Positions 35,828-47,574 are shown, counted from the stretch's first letter. The stretch is DNA of 64,000 nucleotides from Coenobita brevimanus (GCA_032717465.1 CM064683.1:41164561-41228560); one strand, 5' to 3'. Numbers and translations are program-made. Notes: generated by a model from the letters alone, not told the origin.

Positions 35828-36914
35828 ATGGTAGAGAGTGGAATCTGAAGCAGCTGCTGTTTGCAGATGATACTGCATTGGTGGCTGATTCAGAGGAGAG
35901 ATTGAGACAGTTGGTAGAGGAGTTTGGAAAGGTGTGTGAAAGGAGCAAATTGTAAGTAAATGTGAATAAGAGTAAAGTGATGAAGTGTACGAGGTTGATA
36001 GATGGTAGAAGAATGAATATAGTTTTGAATGGTGAGTTGCTTGAGAAGGTAGAGTGTTTTAAGTATTTAGGGTCACATGTTGCTGTGGATGGAAGAATAG
36101 ATCCAGAAGTGAAGTTTAGAATGAATGAAGTAGGAAAGGTGCTGGGAGGAATGAAAAAAGTGTTTAGATGTCGTTCTCTTAGAATGGATGTAAAGAGAAG
36201 GCTGTATGAGTGTGTTGTGGTACTGACTGCATTATATGGGGCTGAAACATGGAATACCAGTGTAGCAGAGAGGAAAAGTTTGGATGTAATGGAGATGAGG
36301 TGTCTGAGGAGTATGTGTGGAGTGACGCGTATAGATCAAGTGAGAAATGATGAAGTGCAAAGGAGAACTGGAGTTGTTCAGGAGATGACTGAGCGAGTTG
36401 AGCGGAAAGTGTTGTGATGGCCTGGACATATGGAGAGAATGGATAATGAGCGATTAGTGAGAAAGATAAATAGATTTGATGTGAGAGGTGTAAGGCTGGG
36501 AGGGAGACCACGAATAGGATGGATGGACAGTGTGAAGAGAGCATTGGATGCAAGAGGGATGTCTGTTGAGCAAGGAAGAGTGGCTGTGTGTGATAGAAAT
36601 AAATGGAGAGAAACTGTGAATGGATAAATGATGACGCAGCCCTGAGGGGATATTCTTCCGCATTTGGCCTGATCAGCTGATCAGGTCAGGTGCGGGTAAG
36701 GGGATAGGTCTATTATGATGTGGCAGGGGTAAACCAGCTCTGCTGTCGGGCCCTGCTGTGGATGTCACTGATTGCACTGCGCAGTTGACCCTTGGGCGGT
36801 GTGTTTCGGTGAGGATCTGTCCCTTCTCCCCTTTGGGGCTAAGGTGTGAATGAATGTGTTTGAGTGGATGAGTAAATTGGGAGTGTGTCGTCCTGTCTCA
36901 GCTACCTCCCTTTC
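35823..36914 (+). mobile_element. RTE-B LINE, 5'-truncated copy b (left part)
   Basis: Begins at VDGREWNLKQLLFADDTALV and runs into the RTE-B 3' UTR (CCCTGAGGGGATATTCTTCC and on). It stops at CTACCTCCCTTTCC where LINE-C begins; the expected last bases (GGGAA-CAGCCTA then TA) reappear at about 39146. Frames 35823-35955, 35962-36417 and 36430-36627 are separated by stops at 35953 and 36415. Confidence 0.88.
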
Positions 36915-39145
36915 CTTTTTCTTTTTTTTTTATAAATAACAGAACGGAGGAAGGAAAAACAAATGGGTAAAAAAAATAATCCATACACCAGATTACTGTT
37001 CATAAAATATCTGTAACAGTTAGATTTGAACAGTTGTGGGTTGAAATTTGGAGGAAAACAACTCTGGAGAAGCGAGTTCCAAAGAGATGCAGTTTGGGGA
37101 ATGAAAGAATTCTGATAGGCAGAAGTTCTGCAATATGATTGAATGACATTCCAGTCATGAGCGCTACCAGATGCCCGTGTAGCACGAGGGAAGGCATGGA
37201 GAGGTGGCACCATGGACGCAACTTCGTCTGAGCGTTTGCCATAAAAATATCTGTAAAATAATGCAAGGGAGGCAACATTCCTTCTTACTTGCAGGGGAGG
37301 TAGTTCATATGTAATGGCAGGATTGTTAATGATTCTAACAGCTTTATTCTGAATTTTGTCTAGTTGTCTTAATGAAACCTCTCCACAACCATTCCACAAG
37401 GGTGAGCAATATTCAAGCTGAGAGCGCACATGACTCTTATAAATTATAGCTAACTGCTCATCGGCGAAGAAGTTACGGACTCTGTACAATAATCCAAGTT
37501 TCTTTGAGGCGGTTTTAGCAAGTGATCTGACATGAGAGGTCCAGCTGAGGGCACTGTTAAGTGAGACACCAAGAATTTCAATACTTTTGGAGATGGGAAT
37601 ATTAGTAGCACTGAAGATAATGTACGAATCTGGCAATATCTGTCTATTAGTAAACTGTATATATTTAGTTTTACTAGCATTAAAAGCGACAAAGTTGTTT
37701 TGTCCCCATTCACTGATTGTAGATAGATCTTGATTTATGGAGATGGCTGTACTGAGTTGAGAGGTAGAGATATTAGACTTTGTAAATGGATGTCTGAGTG
37801 TGAATGAACTATGTAGTGTTGAGTCATCTGCATATGAGTGAATGGGATTGTGAGTGACAGATAAGAGATCATTAATATGAACCAAAAATAGGGATGGCGC
37901 CAGAACTGATCCCTGCGGCACGCCGGCGTTGAGTGGAAATTCGAATATACATCATCTACTTTTACTCTTATTTTCCTGTCACTAAGATAAGAAGAAATCA
38001 AAGGAACAAAAGACGTTAGTCCATAGCAAGGGAGTTTGGACAGCAGGGAACAGTGCCATACTCTGTCGAAAGCTTTAGAGATATCTAGAGCTACTGCATG
38101 AGTTTCTCCAAAAAGATCAATTGATTGATGGATGGTATGAGTTAAGAGATTGAGTATGTCAATGGTGGATCTTTCGTGGCGAAAACCGTATTGTCTATCA
38201 CTAATTAAGTTGTTGGATTCAAGATGTTTAACAATATGCTTATTAATTAAAGTTTCAAATACCTTACCAAGAGAAGATGTGACAGCTATTGGTCTGTAAT
38301 TGGAGGGGTCAGACGAACTCCCTTTCTTCGGAACTGGGTGGATATTGGCTTCTTTCCATGAATTTGGGAATAAAGAAGTACGTATGCATAGTCTGAATAA
38401 TTTAGCTAGGACAGAGGCAAGTTCAGGGGAACACTTTTTCAAAACAATTGGCGGAATTCCATCTGGGCCTGGAGCTTTGTTGGTAGGTAAATTGTCTAGG
38501 ATGGATTTTACGTATCTTGTCTGTATTTTAAGTGGGGCAATTTCGGGAGAATCAAGTTCCAGTACTGAGACATTCTGGCTGGTATCATCTATGGTAGAGT
38601 TTCTGGCAAAGGTACTAGCAAAGATATCTGCTTTCCCACGTGGGTCATTTGTAATATTGCCGTCTGAAGATTTTAGTGGGGGAATGGAAGATGATTTGTT
38701 AAACTTATTATTGAAAGAATTAAGAGTTGACCAGAATATTCTATTGTCATTAGGGTTGTTAAGTAGTTTTGATGCTTGCTTTTGAAGAAAGTTTGATTTA
38801 GATAGATTTAATACAGCTTTTGCATGATTTCTGGCAATTTTAATTTGGGAGAGTGATTCAGATGTTTTTTATTTTAAGTAAGACTTATATGCTAATGACT
38901 TTTGGGCTGTTGCTCTGGCACAATTGCCATCAAACCATTTTGGAGAGTTTGATCTTTTAGTGAATTGTTGACTTGGTATGAATAAATCCATACCAGCTAG
39001 TATTAAGTCGCAAATGTGGGACTGTGTAGAATTGGGATCGCTAGAGAAGAAAGACTGCCATGGAATGTCAGCAAGATAATTTCTAAATCCATCCCAGTCT
39101 GCCCTGTCAAAGTGCCATCGGGTCACCCTGACAGGTTCAGAATGG
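36915..39145 (-). mobile_element. LINE-C, 5'-truncated, nested in RTE-B copy b
   Basis: Minus-strand LINE with its A-rich tail at the left (36915-36931) and its 5' end at about 39145. Both sides are RTE-B 3' UTR, so it inserted into copy b afterwards. Encodes an RT of the same group as LINE-A. Confidence 0.88.
36960..39130 (-). pseudogene. LINE-C reverse transcriptase, two defects
   Basis: Starts in the linker at TRWHFDRADWDGFR, equivalent to the WHFGAADWEALR of LINE-A. Then a TAA near 38868, followed by an open RT: NKAPGPDGIPPIVLKK, NYRPIAVTSS, DISKAFDRVWH. A frameshift near 37925 falls exactly at GVPQGSVLAPSLF. It continues with YADDSTLHSS, SASKKLG-type thumb residues (TASKKLGLLYRVRNFF) and a C-terminus ending near 36960. 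The catalytic Asp residues are retained. With only one stop and one indel over about 720 codons, this is a fairly young copy. Confidence 0.87.
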
Positions 39146-39152
39146 GAAACAG

Positions 39153-39202
<50 letters not shown>
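39146..39202. repeat. RTE-B copy b tail remnant and (TA)n
   Basis: TGGGAAACAGCCTA corresponds to the end of the RTE-B 3' UTR, followed by about 47 bp of TA in place of the usual GATA tail. Confidence 0.75.
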
Positions 39203-39203
<1 letters not shown>

Positions 39204-39523
39204 TGTATATTTATCTTCATGACATGAGGTACTGCCCTTAGGAGGTGATTCTCGGAATAATTTCGAATAAATGCTGTTATATCACCATGGGTCTAAGTCT
39301 CAGTGCTTACGAAGTTTTTAATTAGTGACGACATTATGGGTGAATCATGAGAGAGACAATCCTAACCCCAAAGGCTATTAGGTAAATATTGCAAATCCAA
39401 CAAGGAACTGAGGTTCTAAATTTCTTTAGAATCTTGGACTAGCACCATATGATTTTATCCACGTCAGAGTGACATCTCGGACTGAAAAGGTTAAATGGTT
39501 CAAAACCCAACATCCACCTCTTG

Positions 39524-39591
<68 letters not shown>

Positions 39592-40246
39592 TTATGTGTC
39601 CGACTCTGGGCATAGGCTTCACAGCCTGCTTTCAAGGCTCAGTAGTCCTCCTACATACCACACACCTCTACATGTCATATGCTATAAGTATCTGATCCTT
39701 ATCCCAACTGCCGCTTCCCACCGCAACAACACCTGCCCTACCACACCACAGACCCACAGTGCCCTACCATGCAACCACATATCTTTGCACTACCCACATT
39801 TTCACTGAACTGTCCTGTCCCTTAGCAAGTCTTGCCCTCTTCTCAAATTCTCTTTAAAATCTCACCTTTCTTTTTCATCTTTTTCTCTCCATTAATTTTC
39901 CCTAATTACTTCATTTCTGGCGCCATCTGGACGAAGGGAGCAGAGAGAGGTGAACAAATTTGTTGTTTCGTTTCGCATTCATTTTCTTTCTGGTCTGTCT
40001 CCCTCTGGTGCTAATGAGGAAGAGATACCAGTGTTTTATGCGATGCCTCAGCTTTTATTTTTTACCTTCATACATTTGGCTTTGCGGCATTCAGTTCCAA
40101 GTGCTTGCGTATAATTATCTGTTTCATTATAATATGTACTGTACGTGTATTTAAGGCCTCCTCACTTTTCCCACTTTAAGATCGCCTTTGGGATTACAAG
40201 AAATTTACATGATCAGAAGAAGAACAGCATGCACAATTAGGAGGTA

Positions 40247-40290
<44 letters not shown>

Positions 40291-40359
40291 CAAATATCTA
40301 GCATATTTTTGTAGACCGTTATTTTTTTTATTGATTCAGTCAACTTCACATTTAGGTTG
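39203..40359. other. Spacer with (TA)n and poly-T
   Basis: TA microsatellite at 39528-39590 and an unbroken T-run of about 40 at 40251-40290, which could be the tail of a minus-strand retroposon. No coding motif. Confidence 0.6.
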
Positions 40360-40690
40360 GGATGGCTGAAGCTAGATGGGGATTTGCTCACTCATATAGC
40401 ACCAATCATCCACATACTTGCTGTAGTGCGACCTTAAGTTGACTTTACACTAAAGACAGGACAAAAGGCTGCATGTACTCCTGGAAGTCATTTGCTACAT
40501 TGGATACCAATTATATAACCAGCAAGAAGGACGCCTGGTGGTTTGGTGCGTTTGGCCACTTCAAGCAGATGTGATACATAAAGAGCTCATATCCAAGGAA
40601 AAATTTGGGCTTAAAGGTCACATAACGTCATTCAAGGGGGTGTGACTATTTAACCTCATCTACTGTATAATATGTCTACTAATTAGCCAA
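40360..40690 (+). repeat. R-B repeat, strongly diverged
   Basis: Keeps the order TTTGCTCACTCA, ATCATCCACATACTTG, CTGTAGTGCGACC, then a CATTTGCTACATTGG-like block and a GGTGGTTTGGTGCGTTTGG-like block seen in the 12968 and 16363 copies. Confidence 0.4.
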
Positions 40691-40894
40691 GTCCCAATCC
40701 CTACCGGAATACCCTGTAAGATAGACTGATGAATAGATAGTTTGCTGTTACGTAAATTTGTGCCACAAAAATATCTCTGAAAGAAAGGTCAATGACAAGT
40801 TTATAAAAAGGCTCATGGTACTGGAATAAAATGTTCCTCTCATCGCTGTTTGATGGATCAGTATTCTGCCACCGTGACTAGGCTTATACTCTTT

Positions 40895-41000
40895 TTACTC
40901 TAAATTGGCCTAAAATTACCATCACCCCATCATCAGCACTCAGTTATAACAATGAATTAATACTTGAATATGGTGCTAGTCAAGAAGAAGTACTATGGAA
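40895..41000 (-). repeat. R-A repeat, minus strand
   Basis: Inverse of the 18999/50640 copies: CTAAATTGGCCTAAAATTACC, then CACTCAGTTATAACAATGAA, then CATATTCAAG/ATGGTGCTAGTCA. Confidence 0.5.
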
Positions 41001-41170
41001 AGGATGTAGAGCCACAGTACTGTCTTTTTCTTAAATGAGTTGTGTATGAAATAAACTCCAAAGGGATGAAAATCCGGGCCAAGTTTTAAGGTTAAAAAAG
41101 TATATTACCATCAGCTCAAGTAATCTCTGTTAGCTGCATACCAAAGCTACCAAGTGCAGTTACGGGCAAT

Positions 41171-41393
41171 GGTCTGTATTCTTGACGGCTAAGGAAGCTA
41201 ATTAACACCTTTTCCCAAGATGTTTGTTTTGGTTATTACACACTACTCTCCTATTTTGTGTTGTATAAATTCTCCTAATATCGTCATACTCTGCATAACT
41301 AACGTACAAAAGAGTATTTACCAGCCATAACCAAAAATAAAAAGCTAAAGAAGAGGTGCTAAGAAACCTCCTTAGCCGACGAGAACACGAGCC
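41171..41393. mobile_element. MITE-A, copy with both arms
   Basis: 223 bp. The left arm is GTATTCTTGACGGCTAAGGA. The right arm contains AAAGAAGAGGTGCTAAGAAA and ends CTCCTTAGCCGACGAGAACA. It directly abuts the inverted endonuclease part of RTE-B copy c. Confidence 0.75.
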
Positions 41394-41404
41394 AAGATGA
41401 CGCA

Positions 41405-42417
41405 CCAGAGGAAGAAGTAAGAGGATCGTATCGTAATTGGATCTTGATTCTGGCCACCACCAAGTAGTGGTCAGAAAGTCCACTCCCCCAACCTCTATAA
41501 GCTTTTTCATCCATTACACATCTTCGCATCGTTTCATCCACACACACATAATCAATCATTGCCTTCCTTTTATTCAGTTCACCACCCACCCTTCTCATCA
41601 CTCGCCATGTATACATGTGGATTATTTTGTGCCTGAAGAGGGTATTGGCTATCACCAACCCCCTCCCAGCACAAATTGTCCACTAACGCACTGCCATTCC
41701 CATCTATCTCAGGAGGCACACCCCACTCACCAACTATACCATCCACCTTCACATCCTCTACTTTACCATTCATATGACCGATCAAAAACACTCTCTCATT
41801 CCTTCCAAACTTTTCCATGCACACTTCCACATTTGTCCAGAACTCTTCTCTCACTCTGCTTGCACGATCTTGCATTGGCGCATACACACACACAATCGCC
41901 CACACTTGTATTCCAACTTTCAATCTTACCCACACAATCCTTGACCCAACTGATCCATACTCTCTTATGCTCTTCTTCCATCTTTTACTCACAACTATAC
42001 ATACTCCTTCTTTTGCCCTCTCATTCTCACCTACTCCTGCACATATACCCCATCCATACTCCCATTCTCTCACAATCTCACTTCTCCATTTAGTTTCAAT
42101 TATTCCGCATACATCAACTTTCGCACCCTCAAGCACCTGGACAATCTCTCTCTCTTTCACCTCATCATTCGCTCCCCTTACATTCCATGTTCCAATTATC
42201 ATGTCCTTTGTCCGGTCCTTGGTCGTCATCTTTTGTTCAGTCCTTGTCCGAGGCTTACTGTTTGTTTTTTTAGTTAGTTGTTTTCCGAGGAGGGGCACTA
42301 ACCCTCCGCCAACCCTTTTAGTCGCCTTTTACGACAAGCAGGGATGCTGGGGGAGTATTCTTGAAGAATCCCCCTACCCCCAGGGGGAGGTCTATATCTC
42401 ACTATCAGGATAAATGA
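41405..42417 (-). mobile_element. RTE-B copy c, inverted 5' half (5' UTR and endonuclease)
   Basis: The minus strand carries the RTE-B 5' UTR (42417 to about 42230) followed by the endonuclease. The plus-strand RT half begins only about 25 bp away, across an ATT tract. The two halves together form nearly one full element in opposite orientations, the known signature of twin-primed LINE insertion. The 5' UTR holds GC-rich pairing segments such as CTCCCCCTGGGGGTAGGG and GTCGTAAAAGGCGAC. Confidence 0.85.
41430..42229 (-). pseudogene. RTE-B endonuclease, inverted and altered
   Basis: From ATG at 42229 (MTTKDRTKDM). Motifs in order: IIGTWNVRG, IIETKWRSE (catalytic Glu), VYAPMQD, VFLIGHMNGKV where the usual GDFN-type Asp is His, a frameshift near 41640, WRVMRRVGGELN, IDYVC, and GLSDHYLVVARI (SDH intact) near 41440. 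The AP-type endonuclease would nick the insertion target. The Asp-to-His change plus the frameshift and the separation from its RT make this copy dead. Confidence 0.82.
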
Positions 42418-42443
42418 GGATTATTATTATTATTATTATATTA
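42418..42443. repeat. (ATT)n at the inversion junction
   Basis: About 25 bp of ATT lies exactly between the inverted and direct halves of RTE-B copy c. Confidence 0.85.
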
Positions 42444-44930
42444 GGTGTGGCAGGGAGGTTTTGAAAGTGAGTTGGATAAAAGAGAGAAAGAGATAGATTA
42501 TCAGGAGAAGTTGAAAGATGAGTGGAATGCAATGAAAGATCAGGAAAATGGCAGTGTGGAGGAGGAATGGCAGTTGTTTAAGAGTGCTGTGGTGGGGCAT
42601 GCAGAAGAGGTGTGTGGTGTGAGACGGGTGGGTGGTGGTGTAAGAAAAGGAAGTGAATGGTGGTGCGAGGAAGTAAGTATGGCTGTGGCTGAGAAGAGAC
42701 GTGCATATGAAGTGTGGCTGCAGAGGAAGGATGAGATGTCATATGAAAAGTATAAGGAAAAGAGGAATAGGGCGAGAAGGGCTGTGCGTGATCCTAAAGT
42801 GGCAGCAGATGAGAGGTGGGGTAGGCGGCTGACAGAGAATTTTCAACAGAATAAGAAAATGTTTTGGAAGGAGGTGAAAAGGGTGCGAAAGGGAGAGTCT
42901 GGGAAGGAGGAACGAGTAAAAGCAGAGGATGGAAGGATGTTAATTGAGATGGATGCAGTAAGGAAGAGATGGGCAGAGTATTTTGAAAGATTGTTTAATG
43001 TAGAGGAGGAAAGGGTGGCTGAGATTGTGGCAGATGGAAGGGTGCAAGGAATAAATGTGTTGGGAGAGTTGAATGATTCTTTGATCACGAAGGAGGAAGT
43101 GGAGAAGGCAGTAAAGGAGATGAAAACAGGAAAAGCTGCAGGTATAGATGGGTGTGCTGTGAAATGCCTGAAGGGTGGTGGAGTGACTATTGTTGACTGG
43201 TTAGTAAGATTGTTGAATGTGTGCTTTGTGAAAGGTATGGTGCCAGTTGACTGGGCAAGTGCTTGTGTGGTCCCGTTGTATAAAGGCAAGGGTGATAAGT
43301 ATGATTGTACTAGCTTTAGGGGTATAAGTCTGTTGAGTGTTGTAGGTAAGGTTTATGGTAGTGTTAATTATGAGAATTAGAGAGGGTACAGAGGGAGTGA
43401 TTGGTGATGAGCAGTGTGACTTTAGGAGAGGGAGGGGATGCATGGATCAGGTGTTTGCTGTGAGACAAGTGTGTGAAAAGTATTTAGCGAAAGGCAAGGA
43501 TGTGTTTTGGGCATTCATGGATTTAGAAAAAGCGTATGATAGAATTGATAGGGAGGCTTTGTGGACAGTTTTAAGATTGCATGGACTTGATGGTAGGATA
43601 CTAAAAGGAGTGAAAAGTTTTTACGTAAATAATAAAGCGTGTGTAAGAGTGGGAAATGCTGTGAGTGATTGGTTTCCCGTGAGAGTGGGGCTGCGACAGG
43701 GATGTGTGATGTCGCCTTGGTTGTTTAATATTTACATGGATGATGTTGTAAGGGAAGTCAATGCAAGAGTTTTAGGTGGAGGTCTGAGTCTGGTGAATGT
43801 TGATGGTGGAGAGTGGAATCTGAAGCAGCTGCTGTTTGCGGATGATACTGCACTGGTGGCTGATTCAGAGGAGAGATGGAGACAGTTGGTAGAGGAGTTT
43901 GGAAGGGTGTGTGAAAGGAGGAAACTGAAAGTCAGTGAGAATAAGAGTAAAGTGATGAAGTGTACGAGGTTGGTAGATGGTAGGGGAATGAATATAGTTT
44001 TGAATGGCGAGTTGCTTGAGGAGGTAGAGTGTTTTAAATATCTAGGGTCACATGTTGCTGTGGATGGAAGAATAGATGCAGAAGTGAAGTTTAGAATAAA
44101 TGAAGTAGGAAAGGTGCTGGAAGGAACGAAAAAGGTGTTTAGATGTCGTTTGCTTAGAATGGATGTAAAGAGAAGGCTGTATGAGGGTGTTGTGGTACCG
44201 ACTGCATTATATGGGGCTGAAACATGGAATATGGGTGTAGCAGAGAGGAAAAATTTGAATGCAATGGAGATGAGGTGTCTGAGGAGTATGTGTGGAGTGA
44301 TGCGTATGGATCGAGTGCGAAATGATGAAGTGCGAAGGAGAACTGGAGTTGTTCGGGAGATGACTGATAGAGTTGAGCAGAGGGTGTTGCGATGGTTTGG
44401 GCATATGGAGAGAATGGATAATGACCAATTGGTGAAAAAGATAACTAGATCTGATGTGAGAGGTGTAATGCTGAGAGGAAGACCACGAATAGGATGGATG
44501 GACAGTGTGAAGCGAGCGCTGGATGCGAGAAGGATGTCTGTTGAGCAAGGAAGAGTGGCTGTGCGTGACAGAAATAAATGGAGAGAAATTCTGAATGAGT
44601 AAGTGATGACTCAGCCCTGAGGGGATATTCTCCCGCATTTGGTCTGATCAGCTAGTCAGGTCAGGTGCGGGTAAGGGGATGGGTCTGTTATGATGTGGCA
44701 GGGGTAAACCAGCTCTGCTGTCGGGCCCTGCTGCGGATGTCACTGATTGCATTGCGCAGTTGACCCTTGTGCGGTGTGGTGCGGTGAGGATCTGTCCGTT
44801 CTCCCCTTTGGTGCTAAGATGCGAATGAATGTGTTTGAATGGATGAGTAAATGGGGAGTGTGTCGTCCTGTCTCGGCTACCTCCCTTTCCTTGGGGGAAG
44901 CAGCCTAGGTATATAGATAGATAGATTATT
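42444..44930 (+). mobile_element. RTE-B copy c, direct 3' half (RT and 3' UTR)
   Basis: Carries the linker, full RT, C-terminal region and 3' UTR (44603 to about 44905), ending AGCCTAGGTATATAGATAGA. It is the best reference copy for this family in the window. Confidence 0.9.
42445..44602 (+). pseudogene. RTE-B reverse transcriptase, one frameshift
   Basis: First frame 42445-43380: linker from FESELDKREKEIDYQEKL, a basic region, EMKTGKAAGIDGCAVKCL, CVVPLYKGKGDKYDC and FRGISLLSVVGKVYG. A single frameshift at about 43355-43375 leads into the second frame, 43355-44602: EQCDFRRGRGCMDQVF, FMDLEKAYDRIDREALW, GLRQGCVMSPWLFNIYMDD, LLFADDTALVADS, LGSHVAVDGR, ALYGAETWNMG, LRWFGHMERMDN and GRPRIGWMDSVKRALD. 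The FADD motif and the GHxxRM-type C-terminus point to the RTE clade. The catalytic Asp residues are all present. One indel in about 700 codons indicates a young insertion. Confidence 0.88.
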
Positions 44931-45052
44931 GTAATGGCTTATAGTATTAAAAATATGCTTTTCATCATCCCTATATTTAGGATGGACTGGAAAGGAAATT
45001 GTTTGGGTTTTCTGTGTCACTTTCTTGAAATTGTCTGTGAAGATTACGATGA

Positions 45053-45780
45053 AGATGGAAGGAGGGAAGGAAAGGAGGATTAGAGCTTCGGATAAAGGAA
45101 GGAAGATTGGAAGGGAGGGAGGGAGGATGGAAGGAAGGATGAAAAGAAGGCAGGACAAGAGGGAAGAAGGAAGGACGTGAGGAAAGGAGGGAGAGAGGGA
45201 GGAAGAAATGAAAGAAGAAAGGAGGAAAGGAAGGTAGGGAGAAAGGAAAGAAGGCAAGGAGGTGTGAAGGAAAACGTAAAGTTACTATGGAAGAGAGAAA
45301 AGAAAGAGGGATTGGAGGCAAAGCAGGGAGGATGAAGAGAAGGAAGGACAACAGAGGGAGGAAGAAAGAAGGAAGGAAAATGAGGGGAGAGGGAGGAAAT
45401 GAAGAAGGAAGAAAGAAGCAAAAGATAGAGGGAGGGAGGGCCGAAAGGAAGAAGGAAGGAAGGATGGCAGGGAGAGAAAAGAGAAAAAGAAGGAAAGAAA
45501 AATGGAAGAAACTAAGTATGGAAGGAAGGAGAACAGAAGGAATGAAAGACAGGAGGAAGGAGCGGGAGAGATGGGGAAGAAAGAAGGAAAAAATGAAGAT
45601 TGAAGGAAGGGATGCAGGGAAGAAGGAAGGAGGGAGGGAGGGAGAAAGAAAGAACAGAATAAAGGAAAAAAGAATGCTGATAAGTAAAGTGAGGAAGAAA
45701 GGATGGAGGAAGGGAGAAAGTGGAGGAGAGGGGAAGAAAGAAGAAAGGCAGAGGGAAATGAAGGCCAGTGGATTTTTCAG
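45053..45780. repeat. Purine-rich GGAA/GAAG tract
   Basis: About 730 bp almost purely A/G on the plus strand, built of imperfect GGAAGGA units. Long open frames on both strands (Lys/Glu/Arg-rich and Ser/Phe/Pro-rich) are artefacts. Confidence 0.92.
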
Positions 45781-46040
45781 GCATGGCTTTTCAAAGAAAA
45801 TTCCAATAAATCCTTCAGACAACCAAAAGAAGACAAATTACATCGAAGGATCTTTTTATGTTTTACCTTTAAAGTCTTTTTTTTCTTTCTTTTTTCCCAT
45901 GTTCCTTTCGATGGTTGTCTTTACGCTGTTTGTTGAATCTCCTCAGTGCAATGAAGCATAGGTAGTATATTCTGTCAACCTACGGATGATTTTATTGTGC
46001 TGGGGATGATGTGATTGGACTGAAGGGAATATAAAGTTTC
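45781..46040. other. Spacer without recognisable feature
   Basis: Contains a short T-rich stretch (about 45878-45897) and nothing else recognised. Confidence 0.5.
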
Positions 46041-46047
46041 TGTTTTG

Positions 46048-46190
46048 CCGCCACAAGGGTTTAGTGGTTAGAGGGTTGATGTGTGTCTGAAAGGACGCGA
46101 GCTCGAACCCAGTGTGGAACAGGGAGCGGTTTGTCGATATGAATTTGCCAAAACATAATTTCCTTATCTCCTGACAAGACCCACCAAGAT
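46048..46190 (+). mobile_element. tRNA-derived SINE-like fragment
   Basis: GGGTTTAGTGGTTAGAGGG (A-box-like) and GCGAGCTCGAACCC (B-box-like) are spaced as in a tRNA. They are followed by an unrelated body of about 80 bp. The body differs from that of the 13.4-14.3 kb SINEs, so it is a separate family or a fragment. Not a functional tRNA: the stems do not close. Confidence 0.5.
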
Positions 46191-46609
46191 GTCATAGAAA
46201 CACCCTTTCTAATACCATCACACCAGTCGCGAAGTCGATAGGACTAGCATGTATTCATTGTGGACGGTGGGTATTGGTGCCGAAGTGGTGACAGGAGAGG
46301 GTTTGTGGTGTAGGGAACGGGCATTCTAGTCTGTGCCCAGGGTCGAATATATTAAAAATAGATCTTATTGTTACCTCCCAATGATTTACCGAGTAGGACC
46401 CCGTCATAGCGAGAGGGTTAACGGAGATCTAAGAACTAAATTATTGGATCGTTGCGTGGGAATTATTGTCTCTGAAGCTTCATTCAGTATAGAAAACGCT
46501 AATGTACTCTTCGTTATACTCTTTTTACTCCAACTTAGCCTAGATTTTCGTCCTTTTGCGACTTATTTCACGTAGCTCAGAAAAAATACAATATTACGGC
46601 TCCGCATCC

Positions 46610-46720
46610 TTTTCACAGCACTTCATCGTGACTAAGGTCATATTTTTGTGTTAATCTATTGTTACGACTCAGCATTCAATATGGAGAGATGGCAGTATTA
46701 GGCCAGTTTAGAATGAAATG
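46610..46720 (+). repeat. Interspersed repeat R-A
   Basis: Contains TTCATCGTGACTAAGGTCAT, TTAATCTATTGTTACGACTC and CAATATGGAGAGATGGCAG, as in the 18999 copy. Confidence 0.6.
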
Positions 46721-46773
46721 AGTATACTGACTGGATTTAAATGAAACTCCATACGTACTGTCTTCGGTCTATA

Positions 46774-46886
46774 GCAGATGAACGGATCTAGAATTTGTCT
46801 CTGTTATCTTGTTTTTGTTGTTTCTTGGAGGGAACAATGTGGGGGCTTCTGGCCTGTGGTTCCTTCTTCCTTGCTTGAAAAAAAAA
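46774..46886 (+). mobile_element. LINE-A 3' fragment
   Basis: Begins at the last codons and stop of the LINE-A ORF (GATGAACGGATCTAGAATTT), covers the 3' UTR (TCTTGGAGGGAACAATG, TGGTTCCTTCTTCCTTGC) and ends in an A-run. Confidence 0.85.
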
Positions 46887-47570
46887 TTATATTATACTGC
46901 AATAGAAAACACCATTACATTTAAATTCAATTAAACATGTTTCGGAAATAAAATGCTGCTCCCCTACCACTGCCACCCTTAATTTGGCATTAGTTGGTTA
47001 ATTGATCATGCTTTACCTGATACCTGGCCGCGTATTTTGTATTTCTCCTGTGTAACTCAAGATCTTTTCCTGGTCCTGGGATTACCTTATGAAAAAATTA
47101 TTGTTAAACAAACCTTACGTTCTTTATTAGCCAGAAAAAAAAAAAGCACTATTTGGGAAAGTGTAGCAATCCTAATAGTTATGTAGCACTGAAAATTAAT
47201 TCGTAATTCTTCGACCCAAAAACTGGAGCGATAATCCGGACCAAAACTGTACACACTGCCATGATAACTTTTATTTTGTGTTCGTCCTGTTCCAGATGAT
47301 TGCCTTCAGAGAGAGAACGCTAATATACGAAATAGATAATGAAGGCTGTTTCTGTTTCCTTCTCCCCAGTTCGAAATTTCCCTCTTCCCGGTTTTAAAAA
47401 GTTTGGAGATGGCACGAATAAAAAAAAAAAAAAAAAAAAAATCTGGTCTCATTGAAGTAATTTCACTGGCTCGCTTGGTAATATTTCTAGCCTGTTTCAT
47501 TAATTTCGTTCACCAGTTTCACTGAATAATATTCATTCCTTATTATTACGACCTTCACCTATCTTCGATG
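46887..47570. other. Spacer without recognisable genes
   Basis: AT-rich, with an A-run at 47419-47440. No motif. Confidence 0.6.
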
Positions 47571-47574
47571 CACA

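Noticed and set aside
34089..35878. Duplicated 108-122-codon frames with identical protein on opposite strands
   Set aside because: They are the two inverted arms of one foldback element; no transposase motif.
45287..45961. Lys/Glu/Arg-rich 224-codon frame and its Ser/Phe-rich opposite
   Set aside because: Purine tract of GGAA units produces both frames.
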